NCBI RefSeq assembly: GCF_051124815.1
Contig: NZ_CP118492.1
Location: forward strand, 62,001-126,000
Direction: 5' to 3'
DNA from: Azospirillum sp051124815
GTDB lineage: Bacteria; Pseudomonadota; Alphaproteobacteria; Azospirillales; Azospirillaceae
Length of the DNA: 64,000 nt
The notes under the pieces are model-generated. The model did not search any database, was not told the origin of the DNA, and saw only the letters and a program-made list of their open reading frames with translations. Below, piece by piece: positions 44,910 through 54,259 of the stretch (its first letter is position 1; the number at the start of each line of letters is the position of its first letter). The translations under genes and the position numbers were made by a program.

Positions 44910-45263
44910 TCAGCCGGCGGACGTCGGCCGCGGCACCCGCACGCCGCGCACCCGGGTCCAGTCCAGAACCTCCACGAGCGCCGAGAGCTGAGCCGGGGTC
45001 AGCCGGATCACGCCGTCGCGGATCGCTGGCCAGCGGAACTGGCCGGCCTCCAACCTCTTCGCGATGAGAACCAGGCCGGTGCCGTCCCAGTGCAGGAGTT
45101 TCACCCGGTCGGCTCGCTTGGAGCGGAAGACGTAGACGACCCCGCTGAAGGGATCCGCCCCCAGTTGCTGCTGCACCAGGGCGGCCAAACCATCCATACC
45201 CTTGCGGAAATCGACCGGCTTGGCGGCGACAAGAACCCGCACCGCGCCCTCGATGCCGATCAC
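44910..45263 (-). CDS. tnpB: IS66 accessory protein TnpB
   Basis: 117 residues. VRVLVAAKPVDFRKGMDGLA, VYVFRSKRADRVKLLHWDGT and LVLIAKRLEAGQFRWP are the standard TnpB sequence. The gene is intact, overlaps tnpA by 4 nt and is required with TnpC for IS66 transposition. Confidence 0.93.
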   Translation of the reverse strand: MIGIEGAVRVLVAAKPVDFRKGMDGLAALVQQQLGADPFSGVVYVFRSKRADRVKLLHWDGTGLVLIAKRLEAGQFRWPAIRDGVIRLTPAQLSALVEVLDWTRVRGVRVPRPTSAG

Positions 45264-45664
45264 CGCGACGCCCTCACCGCGCGCAGCACCGCCTTGACGG
45301 TGGCGCTGTCCATGCCGGCCGGCACGCGCACCACCGCATCGCCGATCTGCACTTCGATGGTCGGGAGTTCCTTCTCTGCGGCTGGGGGCGGCGTGGTGTC
45401 CAGCACCACCGGCGCAAACACCAACCCCTCTTCCTGGAAGCGGTTGGCGGCACGCGCTTCCCGGCGCCAGCCGAACACCTGCTGGGGCCGCAATCCGTGA
45501 CGCCGGGCCACTTCGGAGACCACGACCCCGGGTACCGCCGCCTCAGCCAGGATCCGCGCCTTCTCCTCTGGCGACCAGGTCCGGCGCCCTACATCGCCCG
45601 TGATCACCTCCATGCGGCGCACCCGCACGGGCTCCTGGTCAAGCGTAAGGTCGAGCGTAGACAC
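45260..45664 (-). CDS. tnpA: IS66 accessory protein TnpA
   Basis: 134 residues. The HTH region reads RRTWSPEEKARILAEAAVPG then SEVARRHGLRPQQVFGWRR. It is intact and is the first gene of the element. Confidence 0.92.
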   Translation of the reverse strand: MSTLDLTLDQEPVRVRRMEVITGDVGRRTWSPEEKARILAEAAVPGVVVSEVARRHGLRPQQVFGWRREARAANRFQEEGLVFAPVVLDTTPPPAAEKELPTIEVQIGDAVVRVPAGMDSATVKAVLRAVRASR

Positions 45665-45753
45665 AAACCGTTCTCCCGATCATGCGATCCGGGAGATTCG
45701 CTCCGCCTTGATCCCGCCGAAAGGTGGGACCAGAACACCGCTTACCTTCACCC

Positions 45754-46510
45754 GCAGCCGGGGGGTGAAGAAGCGCTCGCGGACTAGGCCGACCTGGTTC
45801 TCGACCTGTCCCTTTTCCCAGCCCGATGCCGGGGTGCAGGCGACCGGATCGACCAGATAGTGGCTGCACATCTGCAAAAAGCGCCGGTTGTAGGCGCGCT
45901 CCTTGCCGGCGAAGATCGTGTCGACCGCCGTCTTCATGTTGTCGTAGATGCCCCGTGTGCAGGCCCCCTTGAAGAAGGCGAAAGCCCGGTCGTGCGCATC
46001 GAACACCATCTCCTGGCTTTCGCGCGGATAGGCCCGCACGAACAGCATCCGGCTGTGGCACAGGCGGACAAGGGCCACCTTCACCGTGACCGTCGTTCCG
46101 TTGATCAGGACGACCTCATGGCTCCAGTCGAACTGGTAGGCCTCGCCTGGCGCAAAGCTCAACGGCACGTAGGCTTGGGCGACGGAGGGGCCCTGTTCCT
46201 GCCGCCAAACCCGGGCATAACGACGGACAGCGTCGTAGCCGCCTTCATAGCCGCGGGACCGTAACGTTTCGAACAGCCGGACCAGCGTCAGGCGCTCGCG
46301 CCAGGGGCCGATCTTCGGCAAAGGCTGGTTCGTGCGCGTGTGGCGGAACTCCGTGGCCTCCGACCGGATCACCTTCCGCACGACCTTCCGGGACAACCCA
46401 AACTCCCGGCAGATCACCTTGATCGGCCTCTGCTGCACGAAGTAGGCACGACGGATCTTCGCGATCGTTTCCACAATCAGCATCCCTCGACAGGCCTCCA
46501 TGTCCTCCAT
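45754..46510 (-). pseudogene. istA: IS21 istA, N-terminal fragment
   Basis: MLIVETIAKIRRAYFVQQRP is an IstA-type start with HTH (IREFGLSRKVVRKVIRSE-like). The DDE core follows (EAYQFDWSHEVVLINGTTV; GIYDNMKTAVDTIFAGKER; WEKGQVENQVGLVRERFF). The frame is cut at 45753 by the IS66 element and resumes at 43244. The element's outer end lies at about 46597, where it abuts an sfnB-like gene. Confidence 0.8.
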
Positions 46511-46593
46511 GGCGGCCAGTGTGGACTCAAAGCTTCAGGGATCCCGTTTGGATGCCGATCACCCCCTATACAGGGTCCTTATTCCATGCTGAT

Positions 46594-47014
46594 TCACACC
46601 TCGCCGAACAGCAGGCGCTGCTGCGCCTCGTCCGAGACTGTGCGGATGGCGGCGACCACGCCCAGATGGTTCTGCGAGATCTGCGACAGTGACGGGTCCG
46701 CCGCCGCGATAATCTGCACCACCCTGGCCAGCGTCGCGTAGGAGACCTTCGGCCCGCCGAAGGCCTTCGGCACGTTGATCGACCAAAGGCCGCTCTGCGA
46801 GAAGGCGTCCAGTTCGGCCACCGGCAGGATGCGGTCGCGGTCACGCTTCGACGCGGTGCCGGCGACATCGCGGGCCAGCGCCTCCGCCACCGCGATGGCT
46901 TCGGCATCGTCCCTGATGACGTGTGCGGGTTTGCCGGGGGCGCGGCAGGCCGGGAACGCCCTGCGGCGCGGTGACGGCGGTGTCGGCAGGGGTATTGAGA
47001 ACGGCAGTGGTCAT
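46594..47014 (-). pseudogene. sfnB: Truncated SfnB-like acyl-CoA dehydrogenase family gene
   Basis: The minus strand starts MTTAVLNTPADTAVTAPQG at 47014. After a frame change in a C-run near 46945 it continues with HVIRDDAEAIAVAEALARDV and SGLWSINVPKAFGGPKVSYA, an SfnB-type (sulfur acquisition, dimethyl sulfone-related) N-terminus. The reading ends LLFGEV followed directly by a TGA that belongs to the inserted IS21 end. About three quarters of the protein is missing. Confidence 0.7.
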
Positions 47015-47049
47015 CGTCTCATATCCTTCATGGTCTTGGATTGGCCCGG

Positions 47050-47841
47050 TCAGGCGGCGGCGGGGGCGGTTGCCGTGGAGGCGTGGCCGCCGACGCCGAA
47101 GCCGAGATAGAATGCCTTGATGTCGTCGCGTTCGCGCAGGTCGGCGGCGGGACCGTCCAGCACGGTGCGGCCGGTCTCCGGCACGCTGGTGCGGTCGGCA
47201 TGGCGCAGGGCGACGGTGGAGTTCTGTTCCGCCACCAGGATCGACAATCCCTCCTCGCGGTTCAGGCGCTTCAGCGCGGCGAAGATGCCCTCGACCACCA
47301 GCGGGGCGAGGCACATCGACGACTCGTCCAGCACCAGCAGCCGGGGCCGCGCCATCAGCACCCGGCCGACCGCCGCCATCTGCTGTTCACCGCCCGAGGT
47401 CAGGCCGGCAGGTATCCTGCGCCTGTCGCGCAGCCGGGGGAACAGGGTGTAGATGCGCTCCAACTCCGACCTCAGGGCGGTTCGGCCCAGCCCGCGCACC
47501 CAGCCGCCGACAATCAGGTTGTCCTCGACGGTCAGGGAGCGGAAGCAGTGACGACCCTCCAGCTCCTGCACCAGCCCGGCGCGCACCAGTTCGGCCGGGC
47601 TGCGGCGGGTGACGTCCCTGCCGTCATAGACGATGCTGCCGGCGGCGACTTGGCCGTGCTCCGCCGGCAGCAGGCCGGACAGCGCCTTCAGGGCCGTGGT
47701 CTTGCCGGCTCCGTTGGCGCCGAGCAGGGCGACGATCTCCCCTGTCCGCACGGTCAGGCTGACGCCCGACAGTGCGCGGATGGCGTGGTTGTAGGTCGCC
47801 TCGACCCCGTCCAGCGACAGCAGCAGCTCGTGAACCGTCAT
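47050..47841 (-). CDS. LivF-type ABC transporter ATPase
   Basis: 263 residues from the ATG at 47841. Walker A GANGAGKTTALKALSG, signature LTSGGEQQMAAVGR and Walker B LLVLDESSMCLAPL. In relatives the last reads DEPSMGLAPL, so the proline and glycine after Walker B are changed (S, C); further on, HADRTSVPETGR also departs from the family pattern. With a broken binding-protein gene upstream and a truncated sfnB downstream, this looks like a surviving, drifting gene of a lost sulfonate/sulfone uptake operon. Confidence 0.8.
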   Translation of the reverse strand: MTVHELLLSLDGVEATYNHAIRALSGVSLTVRTGEIVALLGANGAGKTTALKALSGLLPAEHGQVAAGSIVYDGRDVTRRSPAELVRAGLVQELEGRHCFRSLTVEDNLIVGGWVRGLGRTALRSELERIYTLFPRLRDRRRIPAGLTSGGEQQMAAVGRVLMARPRLLVLDESSMCLAPLVVEGIFAALKRLNREEGLSILVAEQNSTVALRHADRTSVPETGRTVLDGPAADLRERDDIKAFYLGFGVGGHASTATAPAAA

Positions 47842-47873
47842 GGCGGCGGGACTCCTCTTTGGCCGGGTTGCGG

Positions 47874-48020
47874 TCAGTTGCTCGCCTCTTCGGCGGCGGG
47901 GTCGCGAACCTGGATGCCGTGCTCGGCGCCATAGACCGTCTTCGCGATTTCCTGGAGCACCGGATATTGGCACCCGACGCCTGGGTGGTGATGGCGGTGT
48001 AGCCCTTGGCGGCCTCGCCC
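47874..48020 (-). pseudogene. ABC substrate-binding protein, C-terminal scrap
   Basis: GEAAKGYTAITTQASGANI and, one frame over, VLQEIAKTVYGAEHGIQVRD up to a TGA at 47874-47876 match the C-terminal end of LivK-like binding proteins. One base is missing near 47965. It is joined at its 5' side to a truncated recombinase. It would have been the gene ahead of the LivF-type ATPase. Confidence 0.6.
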
Positions 48021-48490
48021 AGCACGTTGACACTGCCCGACCGAGCGGCGTGACGTTTGCCGCGGCGGCTACGTTCCAGGATTTTGGCGCGCTCATACTC
48101 GGCGATCATGCCCTGCACCTGGAGCAGCAGATCGTCCTCCGGGGACTGGCCGAGCGGCCGGTTGAGAAAGACCACCTCGACGCCGGCCCGCTGCACTTCA
48201 TCAACGAGCAACACCAGAAAAGCATAGCGCCGCGCCAGCCGATCCGGGGAATGGACGTACAGGCGGTCGATGTTGCCCGCTGCCGCAGCGTCGCGTAGGC
48301 GCTCCAGGGCTGGCCGGATCAGGGTGGCACCGCTGTAGCCGTCATCGACGAAGCGGTGTTCGGCAGCGATGCCCTGTCCGTCCTGAACGGCGCGTGCATC
48401 GAGGGCGGCGATCTGGCTGGCAATCGTTCCGCTGCCGGTTTGCTGCTCCGTGGAGACGCGCGCATAGATGGCCGCACGCAAGGTCGACAT
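48021..48490 (-). pseudogene. Serine recombinase, N-terminal domain only
   Basis: From the ATG at 48490: MSTLRAAIYARVSTEQQTGS with the catalytic serine in YARVS, then DRLARRYAFLVLLVDEVQRA and SRRGKRHAARSGSVNVL. The resolvase domain (about 155 residues) is complete. The recombinase and zinc-ribbon domains of a large serine recombinase are absent; the frame runs straight into the binding-protein scrap. The original element, probably a phage or transposon integrase, is lost. Confidence 0.75.
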
Positions 48491-48609
48491 AATGGCTACC
48501 TCCCTGGACTGACAAGGATGTCGGACGTGGCACTGGTTTCCTGAGGCGCGCTCTCCGGGGACGTCGCGGGGCAGGACCGGCGGCGGCGTTGGCGGACGGG
48601 AGCCACCTG

Positions 48610-49500
48610 TTCGTAGGCTTCGGCCATGACGCGCACACTCAGCCGGGTCACTTCGAAGTGGTCCTGGGAGCCGCTCCGGAGATCGGCACGGCCACCTCGT
48701 CGCCCCCAACAGCCGCACCGCTTCCGGCACCAACGGCCGAGTTGCCAATGACGGATCGCCATGGCGTCCGGCAGGCCCGGTTTGACGAGGTGATGGCGTT
48801 GCACGGCCAAGGCTGGCCAATGAAGCGGATCGCCCGCACGCTCGGCATCAATCGCAAGACCGTCCGTGCATGGGTGCGGTCCGGCGAACTTCCAGTCTGG
48901 TCGCAACGGGATCGCGGCAGCGCGGTCGATGGCCACGCCGCGCACCTGCGGCAACGCTGGGGCGAAGGCTGCCACAACGCCGCCCGGCTGTGGCAGGAAA
49001 TCCAGGAGCGTGGGTTTCGCGGGCAACTCCGCACCGTGCAGCGCTGGGTGCGCCGCCTTCGGAATGCAAACCCGACCTCAGTCGGCGCGGCCGACACGAT
49101 TGGGACGTGGAAGATGCCCTCGAAGCGCCGTGCAGCCTGGCTGGTGGTGGCTGACCCAGAGACGATAGATGCCACCGAGCAACGGTTCGTTGATGCCTTG
49201 CTCGCCAATTCCGAGGGACCCACTACGGTCATCGAGTTTGCGCGCGCGTTCAGCACCATGGTGCGTCGTCAGCAGGCGGCGCGGCTGGATGGATGGTTGG
49301 CCGCGGTGAAAGAAACCGCCCTCACTGGGTTCACCGATGGACTCGTGCGTGATCTCGCGGCGATCCGCACGGCGCTGTCGCTGTCGTGGAGCACCGGACC
49401 AGTGGAGGGGCAAATCAGCCGCTTGAAGACCATCAAGCGAACAATGTGTGGCCGTGCCAAGTTCGACCTGCTGCGTCATCGCGTCCTGGACGCCGCATGA
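48610..49500 (+). pseudogene. ISL3-family transposase, 5'-truncated
   Basis: The frame to 49500 contains an HTH (MKRIARTLGINRKTVRAWVR) and the ISL3 C-terminal hallmark (ARAFSTMVRRQQAARLDGWL, STGPVEGQISRLKTIKRTMC, RAKFDLLRHRVLDAA). The N-terminal zinc-binding part and most of the DDE domain, some 250-300 residues, are missing. The left junction lies near 48600, close to the recombinase start. Confidence 0.75.
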
Positions 49501-49945
49501 ACGGCAGCGCTCCAGCCATACTGCTGCACCGAAAACGCGGAAGGACCGGTTTGATGTGTCGCTTTGCACCACCAAACTGCGGAAAGATTACGTTCCAGTA
49601 GCAGCCTAAAGGCTTCTAAATTGCAAAGTCAATCCCGTTTTTAGCATACAAGAGTAAGGAAGAACACGCTAATGCATAAACTCCCGTGATATATTACTTC
49701 CTTAGGTTGCTTTTTCGGTTGAATAAGACTTTGCCGTAGTTCATTCATACGGAAATCGCCAATTCGGGGCATAAAAATACGGCATCGAATAACTTTTAAG
49801 CTCAAAGCTTGGAAATAAAACGATTGAGAGTCCTTCACTGCCATGAGGGGCTGCTCGTGCTTCATGTCTGCCTGCGGGTGGCAAACGTCGCTCCATCCCC
49901 CCGCGATGGCTCTGTGGTATTTTCCCGCTTACAAGGTGCAAAGAC
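49501..49945. other. AT-richer gap before the BenE operon
   Basis: These 445 bp hold no convincing gene. 49570-49850 is distinctly AT-richer than its surroundings, suggesting acquired or non-coding sequence. A BenE promoter should lie within it, but no clear -35/-10 pair was identified. Confidence 0.5.
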
Positions 49946-51157
49946 ATGCTCGGTAAAGAACTGGCCGTTCCAGCTTCCCCAATCCGCCCGCTCGGGCCTT
50001 TGCGCGACGCATCCTGGTCGGCCATTCTGTCAGGGCTGATTGCGGTGATCATTGGCTACGCAGGCCCGACCGTCCTGGTCTTTCAGGTGGCGCAGAGTGC
50101 ACATCTCACGGAATCCCAGATTGCGTCTTGGCTGTGGGCCTATTCCATTGCATCGGGGATCACCTCGATCGTCGCCAGCCTGCGCTTCCGCATGCCGGTC
50201 ATCACTGCATGGTCGACGCCCGGTGTCGCCTTTCTCGTGACCGGCCTCGCTGGCGTCCCGTTCGCAGAGGCGGTCGGCGCCTTCATGGTGTCGAACCTGC
50301 TCATCACGCTCATCGGCGCCTTCGGGCTGTTCAACCGGGTTCTTCAACGCATCCCGATGGCGCTGGCGGCGGCACTGAACGCCGGCATCCTGATCTCGTT
50401 CGGCTTCGCCATCTTCGGCGCCCTGAGGAGCGAGCCGCTCCTGGCCGGCGCCATGATGGCTGCGTTCCTGATCACCCGCCGCTTTTCATCGCGCTGGGCC
50501 GTTGCCGTTACCTTGCTGTGTGGCACCGCGCTGTGCATCTCGCTCGGGCGTGTCGACACCGGCGGCTTGGCGCTGATCGCGGCGGTGCCGGAGTGGACGA
50601 CGCCTGCCTTCTCGTTCGGTTCGATGGTCAGCATCGCGATACCTCTCACCGTCCTGGCCCTGACGGGCCAGTATCTGCCGGGATTCGCCGTGCTGAAGGC
50701 GTCGGGCTACGAACCGCCGCCCGACAGTGTCGTGCGCCTGTGCGGGCTTGCATCGATCCTGGTGGCGCCGTTCGGTTGCCACAATGTCAACCCGTCCTCG
50801 ATGATCGCAGCCATCGTCGGCAGCCCCGACACCCACGCCGACCCGGCCCGGCGTTATATCGCCGCAATCAGCGCGGGCGCGTTCTACCTGTTGTTCGGAA
50901 CCTTCGCGACCACCTTCGTCCGGCTGTTCGCGGCGCTGCCGAAGGAGGCCGTGGCCGTGCTCGCCGGCACGGCCCTGCTGGGCGCCATCGGCGGCTCGCT
51001 GGAAACCGCCTTCCGATCGGCCAAACCAGGCAGCCTGGCGCCGCTGATGGTGTTCGTCACCACCGCGGCGGGCATTCCCTTCCTCGGTCTCGGCGCTGCG
51101 TTCTGGGGCATCCTCGTCGGCATGGCGATGGTCCATTTCGTCGAAAAGAACGGTTGA
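49946..51157 (+). CDS. BenE-family (benzoate/H+ symporter-like) transporter
   Basis: 403 residues with about twelve hydrophobic segments. ASLRFRMPVITAWSTPGVAF and VAPFGCHNVNPSSMIAAIVG are the BenE signature regions. The family was named for benzoate uptake, but members in other contexts move unknown substrates, and no aromatic catabolism gene is nearby. It is the first gene of a run to 58308; the next begins 47 bp later. It could import a precursor or export the product of that pathway. Confidence 0.88.
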   Translation: MLGKELAVPASPIRPLGPLRDASWSAILSGLIAVIIGYAGPTVLVFQVAQSAHLTESQIASWLWAYSIASGITSIVASLRFRMPVITAWSTPGVAFLVTGLAGVPFAEAVGAFMVSNLLITLIGAFGLFNRVLQRIPMALAAALNAGILISFGFAIFGALRSEPLLAGAMMAAFLITRRFSSRWAVAVTLLCGTALCISLGRVDTGGLALIAAVPEWTTPAFSFGSMVSIAIPLTVLALTGQYLPGFAVLKASGYEPPPDSVVRLCGLASILVAPFGCHNVNPSSMIAAIVGSPDTHADPARRYIAAISAGAFYLLFGTFATTFVRLFAALPKEAVAVLAGTALLGAIGGSLETAFRSAKPGSLAPLMVFVTTAAGIPFLGLGAAFWGILVGMAMVHFVEKNG

Positions 51158-51204
51158 GCGCACCCACTCCCCCTAATTCCACCCTCATTCAAGAAGCGTC
51201 AGCC

Positions 51205-53292
51205 ATGACCACCGCAACCCCACACGACGACACGCGTCTCTGGGATTTCCTCCCCATGCTCGCCAACAGGGTGCGCCCGGCGCAGGACTGCCTGGCCAGC
51301 CCGCTGCTCGACCTGATGCGGACGTCGAACGTCAACAAGATCCCGCTCGAGCAGATCGAGGACGCCCAGTCGGTGCTCCGCCTGCGCAAGGAGCTTTTAG
51401 CCGCCCCCGGGGATGAAACGGATGCGGACGGCTGGCAGCGGGTTGCGCAGCTCCAGCGCCGCATAGTCGAACGCCATCTCAACGGCCGCGCCGACTATTA
51501 TGGTCCGGAGCAGTGCGCTCCGCTCGACGACGCGGAGACCTTCGCCCGCGAAGGCCGCGACACCTTCCTGATCATCAAATTCATGGACGAGGCGCCGCAT
51601 ATCGAAGCGACGCTGACGTCCCTGTTGACCCAGACCGGCGTCGACCTGAACCGCGTCGTCATCGTTGCCGTCGATAACAATTCCACCGACGGTTCTGGCG
51701 ACATTGTCCGCGCGACCGCCGCGTCGGTCCCGTCGGCCGCGCGTGTCGTCTGCATCAACCAGACGACTCCCGGCGGTGGCAGCGCCGCACGCTACGGCGT
51801 GGACCGCTCCATAGCGACGATCCACGCGATGTGCCTGTCCGACGGGCAATGGGGGCGGCTGCAATCGGCCCGCATCGCCGTATCGGATGGCGACACCGTC
51901 TACCACCACCAACTTGTGCATGGCTTCAGCGAGATCCTGGACAAGCACCAGGACGTGGACGGCGTGATGCCTTTTCTCACCTACAAATTCACGGCCGCCC
52001 TGCGTTTCTTCGCTGATCATCGCCCGCATGACCTGAAGGTCCTACGGGCCGGGGCGACCGCCGGCACTGTCGTCCCCGTGACGTTCCGCCTGTCGGACGT
52101 CTCTGCCTTCGAACGGCTGCCGCGCGCGGGACGGCGCCGCACGGCGGAGGACGCCATGCGGCTGAGCGGCGACGGCATCGATCTTTCGGTGCCGCTCGAC
52201 CGGCTGGACGGCTGCGGCCGCCGCTATGGCGTGATGGAGGATCCGGCCGGTGCCCGGGCTTACGTCATGGACGACAGGACAATCGTTCTGGACCGCGCGC
52301 CGGTCTCGGGCTTCGACTCCGCCTTGCTGTTCCTGGAGAACGGGGGGGTGCGGGCCGATGAGAAATGGCGCTGGCACTCCGTCATCGGGCATGACCTGTT
52401 CCTGTTGTGGATGTTCCAGCGCATGGGGATCCCCGAGGCGGTCGTGGCGCCCGATACCAGCGACGCGCTGAAGGTGTTCCGCTGCTGGAGCTTCGCTATC
52501 GGCGGGCAGCACCAGCTGTCCAGCCCGGCGCTGAAGATCGTGACCGGTACCGACTACCAGTCGGGGCGGGTCCAGCAGGCGGTCGGCTGCCGCACCGTCC
52601 TCGGTCCGGCAACCGCCTACACGGAGACCGAGATCGACCGGCTGGCCAAGATGATCCGTAACTTCGCCAACCGCCAGGGCGTGTTCTATGGCGACACGCG
52701 CAGCCGCGGGCTGGAGCGGGCAAGCGGCCTCTACCTTCACATGACCCGCATCCAGGATCAGGTGGAGAGCGAAATCCGCGGCTATTCCGAGGATTTCTTC
52801 CGTGATGTCGTGTTTCCGGAGCGCGTGCTGTTTCCGCTGCGCTGGCTCTTGCAGAACGCCATCTGCCTCTACGCCGGCGGCGACCGGTCCGTCCAAACCG
52901 TGGTGCGGGAGCGGGTTTTCGCGCAGTTGCTCGGTGCCCGGGGCACGGATGAAGCGCTCGCCGGCACCCTGGCCGACACGGCAATGGCGGCGCTCGCCGG
53001 CCTCAGCTTCGAGGACAAGCGGGACGAGGCGGAAAGCTTGGCTGAAGAGCTGATCAGCGGCTTCTACCCTGAAATCATGCGGTTCTACGCCCGCACGCTG
53101 GCGGATTTCCTGGACACGCAGGGGGTGGTCCGCGCGGATTACGCTTGGCTGCTGGAAGACGTGGAGCACAGCCGCAACGCCCTGATCGAAAAGCGGGCTC
53201 CCATCGACCCCGCCGTGGTTTGGGCCGGGCGCGAGTTCGTCATCGACCATGCCCGCGGGCAGGTCGTCGGTATGCAAGACGGTGGGCGGTGA
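51205..53292 (+). CDS. Large GT2-like (GT-A fold) glycosyltransferase
   Basis: 695 residues from the ATG at 51205. Residues about 105-330 look like a GT-A domain: DTFLIIKFMDEAPHIEATL, then VVIVAVDNNSTDGSGDIVRA and later ISDGDT-like VSDGDTVYHHQLVHG as a possible metal-binding motif. Flanking segments (1-100 and about 400-695) match nothing I recognise; the latter is helix-rich. No membrane segments are seen. It probably transfers a sugar or sugar acid from a nucleotide donor, perhaps the product of the dehydrogenase encoded at 55877. Family assignment is moderate; the acceptor is unknown. Confidence 0.65.
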   Translation: MTTATPHDDTRLWDFLPMLANRVRPAQDCLASPLLDLMRTSNVNKIPLEQIEDAQSVLRLRKELLAAPGDETDADGWQRVAQLQRRIVERHLNGRADYYGPEQCAPLDDAETFAREGRDTFLIIKFMDEAPHIEATLTSLLTQTGVDLNRVVIVAVDNNSTDGSGDIVRATAASVPSAARVVCINQTTPGGGSAARYGVDRSIATIHAMCLSDGQWGRLQSARIAVSDGDTVYHHQLVHGFSEILDKHQDVDGVMPFLTYKFTAALRFFADHRPHDLKVLRAGATAGTVVPVTFRLSDVSAFERLPRAGRRRTAEDAMRLSGDGIDLSVPLDRLDGCGRRYGVMEDPAGARAYVMDDRTIVLDRAPVSGFDSALLFLENGGVRADEKWRWHSVIGHDLFLLWMFQRMGIPEAVVAPDTSDALKVFRCWSFAIGGQHQLSSPALKIVTGTDYQSGRVQQAVGCRTVLGPATAYTETEIDRLAKMIRNFANRQGVFYGDTRSRGLERASGLYLHMTRIQDQVESEIRGYSEDFFRDVVFPERVLFPLRWLLQNAICLYAGGDRSVQTVVRERVFAQLLGARGTDEALAGTLADTAMAALAGLSFEDKRDEAESLAEELISGFYPEIMRFYARTLADFLDTQGVVRADYAWLLEDVEHSRNALIEKRAPIDPAVVWAGREFVIDHARGQVVGMQDGGR

Positions 53293-53296
53293 CGCC

Positions 53297-54121
53297 ATGG
53301 AAATCCAACGCCTTGACCTGTGGAACGGCCGCCCGCCCTTTGCGCTGGGTGACGCTGAGCATGACCATCCGGTTCTGGAAGCCTATCTGCCGTCGCCGGA
53401 GCGGCGCACCGGCGCCGCAATCCTGTCCTTTCCCGGCGGCGCCTACACCTTCCTGTCGGAGCGGTCCGGACGCCGGTACGGCGAGTGGTTCGCCGAGAGG
53501 GGGGTGGCGGTGTTCGTTGTGAAATTCCGCCTGGGCGCACACGGTTATGACCGGAGAGCCATCTGCGCCGACGGTTTTGCCGCGCTGGAGCGTGTCCACG
53601 CGCTGGCGGGGGACCTGGGCATCGACCGGTCGCGCATCGGTCTTGTTGGCACCTCGGCCGGCGGTCATCTGGCCGGGGTGATGATGACGGGGGCCGGACG
53701 CGCGGTCCTGGATGCCGAAGGGGTGGGGAGTGTGGCGCCGCTCGACCTCCGCCCGGCCTTTTCCGTGCTTTGCTATGCCGTGCTCAGCCTGACCGACCCG
53801 ATTGCCCACAAGGAGACGCGCCGCAATTTCCTGGGCGACCTGGCGGAAGACCGGGCGATGCAGGAAGCGTTCTCACCGATCCTCGCCGTGCGGCACGGCT
53901 GTCCGCGCGCCTTCATCTGGCACACCGCGGAAGACACCGAAGTGTCCAGCCGGCACAGCCTGTTGTTCGCCGATGCGTTGGAGCGTCACGGGGTGGGGCA
54001 CGAACTGCATCTCTACCAGCGCGGGCCGCACGCGCTGGGCTTGGCGCTGGAGCAGGGCTTGCACTGGGCGCACGACTGCCTGCGCTGGATCGAAAACCGC
54101 GAACCGCCGCCGCCCGTCTGA
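53297..54121 (+). CDS. Alpha/beta hydrolase, acetyl-esterase-like
   Basis: 274 residues, starting 4 bp after the previous gene. LSFPGGAYTFLSERSGRRYG gives the HGG-like oxyanion region (here PGGAY). The nucleophile elbow is GLVGTSAGGHLAG (G-T-S-A-G), and the acid/His pair probably lies in AEDTEV and GPHALGL. It resembles BD-FAE/xylan esterase-type hydrolases. It may remove an acyl group from the pathway product or intermediate. Confidence 0.82.
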   Translation: MEIQRLDLWNGRPPFALGDAEHDHPVLEAYLPSPERRTGAAILSFPGGAYTFLSERSGRRYGEWFAERGVAVFVVKFRLGAHGYDRRAICADGFAALERVHALAGDLGIDRSRIGLVGTSAGGHLAGVMMTGAGRAVLDAEGVGSVAPLDLRPAFSVLCYAVLSLTDPIAHKETRRNFLGDLAEDRAMQEAFSPILAVRHGCPRAFIWHTAEDTEVSSRHSLLFADALERHGVGHELHLYQRGPHALGLALEQGLHWAHDCLRWIENREPPPPV

Positions 54122-54259
54122 TACCGGCGGCCATCGATGACGACTGCCGGTATTCGTGCCGACCGGCACGGCGTCGACCCATGCGGCTGCCCATGCCGCC
54201 GAAGCTTTCGGTCCCCATCGTTTCAGCCCGCCGACATCTCGCCGTCAGGAGCCGTTCCC

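Larger units (their letters stand above)
43253..45745 (-). mobile_element. IS66-family insertion sequence with target duplication
   Basis: A 2493-bp element. Its inverted ends start GTAAGCGGTGTT on both sides (left end 43253; right end read inward from 45745), with further partial matching. Both ends are flanked by the same 8 bp, CTTCACCC (43245-43252 and 45746-45753), the duplication length typical of IS66. It carries tnpA, tnpB and a frameshifted tnpC on the minus strand. The insertion interrupts the istA of an IS21 element. Confidence 0.93.

Noticed and set aside
49641..49865. 74-codon minus-strand frame in the AT-rich gap
   Set aside because: No recognisable domain or ribosome-binding site; codon use unlike real genes here.
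50128..51204. Upstream in-frame extension of the GT2-like protein through benE
   Set aside because: The translation is a shadow of benE; protein-like sequence starts at the ATG at 51205.
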